This document shows, in pieces, positions 59,355-64,000 of a DNA stretch of 64,000 nucleotides (position 1 is its first letter; each line of letters begins with the position of its first letter). The position numbers were made by a program, and so were the translations under genes. Source of the stretch: an uncultured Bacteroidia bacterium (GTDB lineage Bacteria > Bacteroidota > Bacteroidia > Bacteroidales > UBA932); the NCBI GenBank assembly GCA_902790635.1, contig CADASN010000014.1, forward strand, positions 19,618 to 83,617, read 5' to 3'. The notes beneath the pieces were generated by a model. The model did no database searches and was not told where the DNA came from. It was given only the letters and a program-made list of their open reading frames with translations.

Positions 59355-59467
59355 ATCCTTCGGGCTTCGCCCTCAAGATGACAGTGGACATGTCATTTAG
59401 ATGTATATGTGATTTGATGTGCTTGTTGTTTTGAAGTTTTTGTCATTCTGAGCGAAGCGAAGAATCT
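59352..59467. repeat. MITE-like element between response regulator and kinase genes
   Basis: An inverted pair of the CATTCTGAG family: AGATCCTTCGGGC...AAGATGACA (59353-59383, starting in the stop codon) and TGTCATTCTGAGCGAAGCGA...GAATCT (59441-59467), about 115 bases in all, with an AT-rich centre. It ends 5 bases before the kinase start codon. Confidence 0.8.
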
Positions 59468-59472
59468 TTTGG

Positions 59473-60351
59473 ATGATGCGTGCCGAATATGTCATATTAC
59501 TCTGTCTTATCGCCGCTGTCGTCGCAGCGGTGATCGCCTCCATCCTGACCAAACACAAGGATATCCGGAAGGTGGCGTATATGATGGATGCGCTGGAGGA
59601 CGGGGAGCTGAATTTCCGTTTCCAGGAAAAGAACAAGTTCAACCGCACACTGAACCGTATCCGCACCATCTTCGAGAAGCAGCGCCAGGCCCACGAGCAG
59701 GATTCCTGGACCAAGCTCATCCGCGTGCTCACGCACGAGATCATGAATACGGTATCGCCTATCGCATCTTTGAGCGACGCCATGGCCAAGTCGGTGGATG
59801 AGAACGGCCACAGTGAGCTGGACATCAAGGCGGGCCTGGAGACGATTTCGGATTCTTCGAAGAATCTGATAGATTTCGTGCAGACCTACCGGCAGCTCTC
59901 CGGTGTGGCCAAACCTGTACGCAAGGCGCTGGAACTGCAGGAGTTGATGGATAGCGTCATCGCGCTGAACAGCGAGTTTGCCACGTCCTGCGGAGCCGTC
60001 TGTTCCTATAGGCCCGAGGAGCCGGACCTGATGATTTACGCGGACGAGGGACAGATCTCCCAGATCCTGATCAACCTGATCAAAAACGCCTTGCAGGCAG
60101 GCGCAAAACACATCGATATCAGTGCCGGGATGGGCAAGGACGACGAAGTCATCGTCCGGGTGGCCAATGACGGCGAGGAGATCCCCGTTTCCGCCCAGGA
60201 ACAGATATTCATCCCGTTCTACACCACCAAGAAAGAAGGCTCCGGCATCGGGCTCAGCATTTCCCGCCAGATCATGCGCAACCACAACGGCAGCATCGAG
60301 CTGGTACGGAGCGACGCCAAGCAGACCGTCTTTGAACTCCGCTTCCGCTGA
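59473..60351 (+). CDS. sensor histidine kinase (short NtrB-like)
   Basis: 292 residues. One N-terminal membrane segment (VILLCLIAAVVAAVIASIL), a linker, the phospho-acceptor helix RVLTHEIMNTVSP (His88) and an HATPase domain with N box NLIKNALQAG, and G boxes in SGIGLSISRQI. There is no periplasmic sensor or PAS domain; the protein looks shortened at its N-terminus compared with two-membrane-helix kinases. The repeat element sits directly before its start, so a truncation by that element is possible. Partner of the preceding regulator. Confidence 0.88.
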   Translation: MMRAEYVILLCLIAAVVAAVIASILTKHKDIRKVAYMMDALEDGELNFRFQEKNKFNRTLNRIRTIFEKQRQAHEQDSWTKLIRVLTHEIMNTVSPIASLSDAMAKSVDENGHSELDIKAGLETISDSSKNLIDFVQTYRQLSGVAKPVRKALELQELMDSVIALNSEFATSCGAVCSYRPEEPDLMIYADEGQISQILINLIKNALQAGAKHIDISAGMGKDDEVIVRVANDGEEIPVSAQEQIFIPFYTTKKEGSGIGLSISRQIMRNHNGSIELVRSDAKQTVFELRFR

Positions 60352-60377
60352 TCGGTCGAAGGAAAACTGTAAAGTGT

Positions 60378-60429
60378 AAAGCCGGAAGTGTAAAGAGATG
60401 TAAAGATCCTTTACACTTCCGGCTTTTTG
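60378..60429 (+). terminator. strong terminator after the two-component genes
   Basis: A perfect 18-bp stem (AAAGCCGGAAGTGTAAAG / CTTTACACTTCCGGCTTT), a 13-base loop and a T run. It separates the regulator pair from the efflux operon. Confidence 0.93.
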
Positions 60430-60470
60430 TATTTTGTCATTTTATATTTATATTCAATTAGTTAGCGTGA

Positions 60471-60489
60471 TTGGCACGAAGGGTGTTGC
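60471..60489 (+). promoter_or_regulatory. possible sigma-54 promoter of the efflux operon
   Basis: TTGGCACG at 60471-60478 is a perfect -24 element. At the canonical spacing the -12 region is GTGTT (weak); a TTGC lies 3 bases farther. An NtrC-type activator is encoded just upstream, which makes sigma-54 control plausible. It lies 28 bases before the TolC-type start codon. Confidence 0.4.
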
Positions 60490-60516
60490 CGGAATGGGCG
60501 ATTAAACGATTACGCT

Positions 60517-61884
60517 ATGCACAATAGTATCAAGTATTATTGGATTGTCTCAGCCCTGGCGCTTGCCGTGACGGTCAGCGCCAGCGGCCAAAACCCGATG
60601 ACGCTGCATGACTGCATGGAATACGCGATTTCCAATGCGACGAAGATCCGGATCCAGCAGGCGGAGACCGGCGATGCCCGCATCGCCCGGCGCGATGCCC
60701 TCCTTTCGGTGTTCCTGCCGTCAATCAGCGCGGGGACTTCGGCCTCTTACAGCTTTGGCCGCAACATCGACCCGGAGACCAATACCTACATCAACACCGT
60801 CTCGTTCAGCAACGGTTACAACCTTTCCGCGGGCATCACCCTTTTCAACGGATTCTCCGCGGTCAACAATCTCCGGATCTCCCAGACTTCGCTCAAGATG
60901 GGGGAGACGCGGGAGCGGCAGGTTGAGGCGGATATCTGCCTGGCCGTGATGGAGGCGTACTACAATGTGGTATATTACAAACGACTCTGCGACGTGTACG
61001 AGGAGCAGGTGGCCGTGGCCGAGACGGCGCTGGCAAAGGCTCGCCGGCAGGAAGAGCTGGGCCAGAAAGGCCATGCGGACGTGATCCAGATGGAGGCGGA
61101 CCTGGCTGACCGGCGCTATGACCTCGTGACTACGCAGAATGCCTGCAAGGACTGCCTCATCCAGTTGGAGGACCTGATGTTCTGGTCGATGGATGAGGAG
61201 CTGGTGATTGACACTGACTACAGATCCTTCGCTGGCACTCAGGATGACCATGTTGTCATTCTGAGGGAACCGGAGGGGACCGAGGAATCCATCGTGGCCT
61301 TCGCCCTCACGCACAACCCGGGCGTACAAATTGCCGATTGGACCCGGCAGAATGCCAAACTTGAGCTGAACACGGCCAAGTGGCAGATCCTGCCGAGCGT
61401 CAGCCTCAACGGCGGCTGGAGTACGAGTTACTATAGTTTCCAAGGTGCCCAGCAGGCCCCGTACTGGGATATGCTTCAGCGAAACGGGGGCGAATATGTG
61501 TCCTTGTCCGTGAGCGTGCCCATCTTCAACCGACTTTCCCGCCAGTCGAACATTGCCCGCAGGCGCAATGCCCTGGCGCGCGCCGAGGCCGAATACGACC
61601 AGAAGCTCCGCGATGTAGAGTCGGAGGTGCGCCGGGCCGTCCAGGACCGCGACGGTGCGGCCACGGCCTATCAGCAGGCCGAGCGCAAGGCGGAGGTCCA
61701 GGCCGAGGCGTACACGCTGAACCTGAAGAAACTGGAGCAGGGGCTCATCTCCCCGCTGGAGTTCCAGACCGCAGGCAACAATTACCTGAAGGCCCAGGCC
61801 GATGAGATGAACAGCCTTTTCAAGTATCTCATCAAACAGGCAGTCGTAAGGTATTACAATGGAGTTGAATACGTAAATCAATAA
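60517..61884 (+). CDS. TolC-family outer-membrane efflux protein
   Basis: 455 residues with a signal peptide (ALALAVTVSASGQ) and the two repeats of the outer-membrane efflux protein family (TLHDCMEYAISNATKIRIQQAE at the start; ARAEAEYDQKLRDVESEVRRAVQDRD in the second half). It forms the trimeric channel of a tripartite efflux pump with the following HlyD-like and MacB-like proteins. Residues ~236-258 (RSFAGTQDDHVVILREPEGT region) are read from an inserted palindromic repeat. Confidence 0.93.
   Translation: MHNSIKYYWIVSALALAVTVSASGQNPMTLHDCMEYAISNATKIRIQQAETGDARIARRDALLSVFLPSISAGTSASYSFGRNIDPETNTYINTVSFSNGYNLSAGITLFNGFSAVNNLRISQTSLKMGETRERQVEADICLAVMEAYYNVVYYKRLCDVYEEQVAVAETALAKARRQEELGQKGHADVIQMEADLADRRYDLVTTQNACKDCLIQLEDLMFWSMDEELVIDTDYRSFAGTQDDHVVILREPEGTEESIVAFALTHNPGVQIADWTRQNAKLELNTAKWQILPSVSLNGGWSTSYYSFQGAQQAPYWDMLQRNGGEYVSLSVSVPIFNRLSRQSNIARRRNALARAEAEYDQKLRDVESEVRRAVQDRDGAATAYQQAERKAEVQAEAYTLNLKKLEQGLISPLEFQTAGNNYLKAQADEMNSLFKYLIKQAVVRYYNGVEYVNQ
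61223..61289. repeat. palindromic repeat (CATTCTGAG family) inside the TolC-like gene
   Basis: Left arm GATCCTTCGCTGG...CAGGATGAC (61223-61248) and right arm GTCATTCTGAGGG...GAGGAATC (61255-61289) around 6 bases. The right arm is diverged in its middle. The insert keeps the reading frame. Confidence 0.75.
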
Positions 61885-61936
61885 TTTACTGGGACCCCCT
61901 GCCTCCCAGCAAACAAACAGAATAAACAACGATATT

Positions 61937-63193
61937 ATGGATAAGATTATTGAGAAGAAAACCGGATGGCGCGTAGCGTTTACGAAGAAGGCTCTGCCGT
62001 GGTGGCTGGGTGCGCTGCTGCTGGCATTTATCGTGTACCTGATCGCGCGGCCGAACAACAAGACGCTGCGGGTGGACCGGGATAGCATTACCGTGTCCAA
62101 TGCCGTCAAGGGAGAGTTCAATGACTACATCCGCATCAGCGGACGTGTGCAGCCTATGACGACCATTCAGCTGAGCCCGCAGGAAGGCGGCATCGTAGAG
62201 AAGATTCTCATCGAGGAAGGCTCCCCGGTGAAGGCCGGCGATGCTATTCTGGTGCTCACCAATGACAACCTGGACATGCAGATCCTCAATGCTGAGGCTG
62301 ACCTGGCCGAGAAGGAGAACATCCAGCGCAACACGCAGATTTCCATGGAGCAGCAGAAACTGGATGTGCGCCAGAACGTGCTGGAATACAGCATCCAGGT
62401 GGAGCGCCTGCGCCGTGCCTACGAGCAGCAGAAAGCCCTCTACGAGGATAAACTCATCGCCCGCGAGGAGTACCTGAAGGCTGAGGAAGATTACCGCCTG
62501 GCGAAGCAGAAATATGACCTGGTCCGCGAGCGCGCTGTCCAGGACAGTTTGTATCGCGGTGCCCAGATCAACCGGATGGAGGAGAGCCTGGAGAGCATGC
62601 TCCTCAATATGCAGATGATCCGCAAACGCAAATCCAACCTCATTGTGAAGGCGCCCATCGACGGTGAACTGGGCCTGCTGGACGTGGTGCTTGGGCAGAG
62701 CGTCGCCTCGGGGACCAAGATCGGCCAGATCAATTCCGTAGGTACCTACAAGGTAGAAGCGCAGATCGACGAGCACTACATCGACCGTGTCGCAGACGGC
62801 CTGGAGGCCACTTTCGAACGCCAGGGCGAGACCTATTCCATGCTCATCCGCAAAGTCTATCCGGAGGTCCGCGACGGCAAATTCAAGGCTGATTTCAAGT
62901 TCGACGGCGAGCAGCCGGACAACATCCGCTCCGGCCAGACCTACTACCTGAACCTGCAGCTCGGCCAGCCGGAAGAGGCCATCATCATCCCGCGAGGCAC
63001 CTTCTACCAGAAGACCGGCGGTAAATGGATCTATGTCGTCAACAAGGATGGCACCAAGGCCGTCAAGCGTGAAATCCGCATCGGACGCCAGAATCCCCAG
63101 TACTACGAAGTTCTGGAAGGCCTGGAGCCGGGAGAAAAGGTGATTACCTCCGGGTATGATACGTATGGTGATAGTGATGTATTGGTATTCTAA
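61937..63193 (+). CDS. HlyD/MFP-type periplasmic adaptor
   Basis: 418 residues: a cytoplasmic N-terminus, one membrane segment (WWLGALLLAFIVYLIA), the lipoyl-like half motifs (GGIVEKILIEEGSPVKAGDAIL and LIVKAPIDGELGLLDVVLGQ), a long coiled coil between them (about residues 115-215), and a beta-barrel plus membrane-proximal domain (YEVLEGLEPGEKVITSGYD). It joins a MacB-type permease to the TolC channel. The repeat-bounded GIY-YIG element begins 2 bases after its stop. Confidence 0.93.
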   Translation: MDKIIEKKTGWRVAFTKKALPWWLGALLLAFIVYLIARPNNKTLRVDRDSITVSNAVKGEFNDYIRISGRVQPMTTIQLSPQEGGIVEKILIEEGSPVKAGDAILVLTNDNLDMQILNAEADLAEKENIQRNTQISMEQQKLDVRQNVLEYSIQVERLRRAYEQQKALYEDKLIAREEYLKAEEDYRLAKQKYDLVRERAVQDSLYRGAQINRMEESLESMLLNMQMIRKRKSNLIVKAPIDGELGLLDVVLGQSVASGTKIGQINSVGTYKVEAQIDEHYIDRVADGLEATFERQGETYSMLIRKVYPEVRDGKFKADFKFDGEQPDNIRSGQTYYLNLQLGQPEEAIIIPRGTFYQKTGGKWIYVVNKDGTKAVKREIRIGRQNPQYYEVLEGLEPGEKVITSGYDTYGDSDVLVF

Positions 63194-63195
63194 AC

Positions 63196-63550
63196 TGTCA
63201 TTCTGAGCGAAGCGAAGAATCTAAAATTGATATATGTACAACGCATATTATACTTACATTATGTCCAGTCTGAATAACTCAACAATCTATGTTGGTGTGA
63301 CTAACGACTTAAAACGAAGAGTTTCTGAACATAAATCCGGTTTGATACCAGGTTTTACCCAAAAGTACAACTGTAAAAAGCTTGTATACTTTGAATCATT
63401 CACTGATATAGAACAAGCTATAGCTAGAGAAAAACAATTGAAGGGGTGGGTCAGAAAGAAGAAAGATGCTTTAATTGATTCAATGAATCCCGATAGGAAT
63501 GATTTGGCTGCTGGCTGGATTCTAGATTCTTCGCTGCGCTCAGAATGACA
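63196..63550 (+). mobile_element. candidate mobile cassette: GIY-YIG gene between 28-bp inverted repeats
   Basis: TGTCATTCTGAGCGAAGCGA(AGAATCTA) at 63196-63223 and its inverted copy at 63523-63550 agree at 27 of 28 positions. They enclose only the GIY-YIG gene. The inside is AT-rich (33 of the 100 bases 63234-63333 are G or C) in a GC-rich genome, which points to transfer. The cassette sits inside an efflux operon. No direct target duplication is obvious. The same repeat family occurs at least four times within the preceding 4.5 kb. Confidence 0.7.
63234..63548 (+). CDS. GIY-YIG nuclease-domain protein
   Basis: 104 residues of the small single-domain GIY-YIG family (UPF0213/YhbQ-like): AYYTYIMSSLNNSTIYVGVTNDLKRRVSEH (read in parts; the GIY is TYI and the YIG is YVG, Arg in LKRR) and a C-terminal EKQLKGWVRKKKDALI plus MNPDRNDL. 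The last codons (LDSSLRSE) are inside the right inverted repeat. Codon use and base composition differ strongly from the neighbours. It may act on the repeat itself, but function is unproven. Confidence 0.88.
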   Translation: MYNAYYTYIMSSLNNSTIYVGVTNDLKRRVSEHKSGLIPGFTQKYNCKKLVYFESFTDIEQAIAREKQLKGWVRKKKDALIDSMNPDRNDLAAGWILDSSLRSE

Positions 63551-63556
63551 ATGACT

Positions 63557-64000
63557 ATGAAAAGCTTTTGGAACTTCCTTAAGAAGAATAAGTTATACGG
63601 GACTATCAACCTCGTGGGCCTGACGGTGTCGATGGCCTTCGTGCTCCTGCTGGCGGTGTATATCCAGCGGCAGTTGTCCACGGATTCTTTCCAGCAGAAT
63701 GCGGACCGGATCTATGTGATTGCCAATGAGGATAACGTGATGATGGGTTATTGGCTGGACAAGCACCTGAAGAACAATTTCCCTGAAATCGAGAAGGGCT
63801 GCTGCGTGGCCAATATTGCTTCTGCTTCGGCCTTTACCATCGGAGGCGAATGGGTGTATGGTAGCACAATGGCAGCGGATAGCACCTTCTTTGAAATGTT
63901 TAGCTATGACCTGGTGCAAGGCAATAAGGCCGACTGGCGTGTGTCCTGGGACCGCTGTATGGTGAGCCGGGAATTCGCCAATGCCCATTTCGGGGACAAG
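63557..64000 (+). CDS. MacB/FtsX-type ABC permease (3' end cut by window edge)
   Basis: 148 codons are visible and the frame is still open at 64000. It begins MKSFWNFLKKNKLYGTINLV, then a membrane segment (LVGLTVSMAFVLLLAVYIQ) and the start of the periplasmic MacB core domain (DSFQQNADRIYVIANED). The ATG at 63557 is preferred; an ATG at 63551 is possible and touches the inverted repeat. It completes the TolC-HlyD-permease set; the ATPase gene would lie outside the window. Confidence 0.88.
   Translation, partial: MKSFWNFLKKNKLYGTINLVGLTVSMAFVLLLAVYIQRQLSTDSFQQNADRIYVIANEDNVMMGYWLDKHLKNNFPEIEKGCCVANIASASAFTIGGEWVYGSTMAADSTFFEMFSYDLVQGNKADWRVSWDRCMVSREFANAHFGDK

Overview
The window is a gene-dense, GC-rich stretch of a chromosome from a member of the Bacteroidota, most likely an uncultured, carbohydrate-fermenting Bacteroidales. 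The evidence is the family content (TonB-dependent receptors with carboxypeptidase-regulatory N-termini, DUF4249, DUF5686, DUF4301, DUF2807, UxaE) and promoters of the Bacteroides type (TTTG, 19-20 bases, TAnnTTTG) in front of many genes. No rRNA, CRISPR array, prophage or plasmid module was seen. The left edge cuts gnd and the right edge cuts an ABC permease.

Layout. 1-4.4 kb: 6-phosphogluconate dehydrogenase and a uronate pair (uxaE, fructuronate/mannitol dehydrogenase). 4.4-6.9 kb: fabD, tRNA-Arg(CCG), a GC-rich repeat region and a GH53 galactanase lipoprotein. 6.9-10.5 kb: flavin reductase-like protein, AlaX, a secreted protein and two divergent EamA permeases. 10.5-17.1 kb: a leftward housekeeping run (recF, DUF721, pdxB, DUF4301, AI-2E family transporter, tRNA-Pro, BASS transporter, LMW phosphatase). 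17.2-19.3 kb: TPR protein, YebC and a secreted protein. 19.4-22.7 kb: RsbW-like kinase, STAS protein, substrate-binding/permease fusion and ABC ATPase. 22.8-25.6 kb: a GntR-controlled ABC operon ending in a DUF2807 lipoprotein. 25.6-31.6 kb: 5'-nucleotidase, ffh, two AraC-type regulators, a CDF transporter and PrsW. 31.6-45.6 kb: two tandem paralogous envelope proteins, DUF5686, a Zn/Cd P-type ATPase, GH8, DUF4249, TonB receptor, UvrA2 and GNAT. 46.1-53.9 kb: an esterase, a five-gene heterodisulfide-reductase-like operon, a GH3 and a small alarmone synthetase. 53.9-57.1 kb: TPP riboswitch, TonB receptor and PnuT (thiamin uptake). 57.0-64 kb: TerB-DnaJ protein, then an NtrC-type two-component system followed by TolC, HlyD and MacB-like efflux genes.

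Three systems stand out. (1) At 19444-22690, a partner-switching pair (RsbW-like kinase and STAS antagonist) is translationally linked to an amino-acid-type ABC transporter. Its ATPase carries a C-terminal domain that resembles a degenerate RsbW fold, and its substrate-binding domain looks circularly permuted. (2) At 58-63.6 kb, palindromic repeats of two families lie between genes and also in frame inside genes. One pair forms 28-bp terminal inverted repeats around an AT-rich GIY-YIG nuclease gene that sits inside the efflux operon. (3) At 47177-52130, an Hdr-like electron-transfer operon has a membrane-bound HdrD-like partner.

Many genes have the -7 promoter box only 1-9 bases before the ATG, which suggests leaderless or nearly leaderless mRNAs. 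An array of GGACCNGGTCC palindromes lies in the gene-free stretch near 45.8-46.0 kb.
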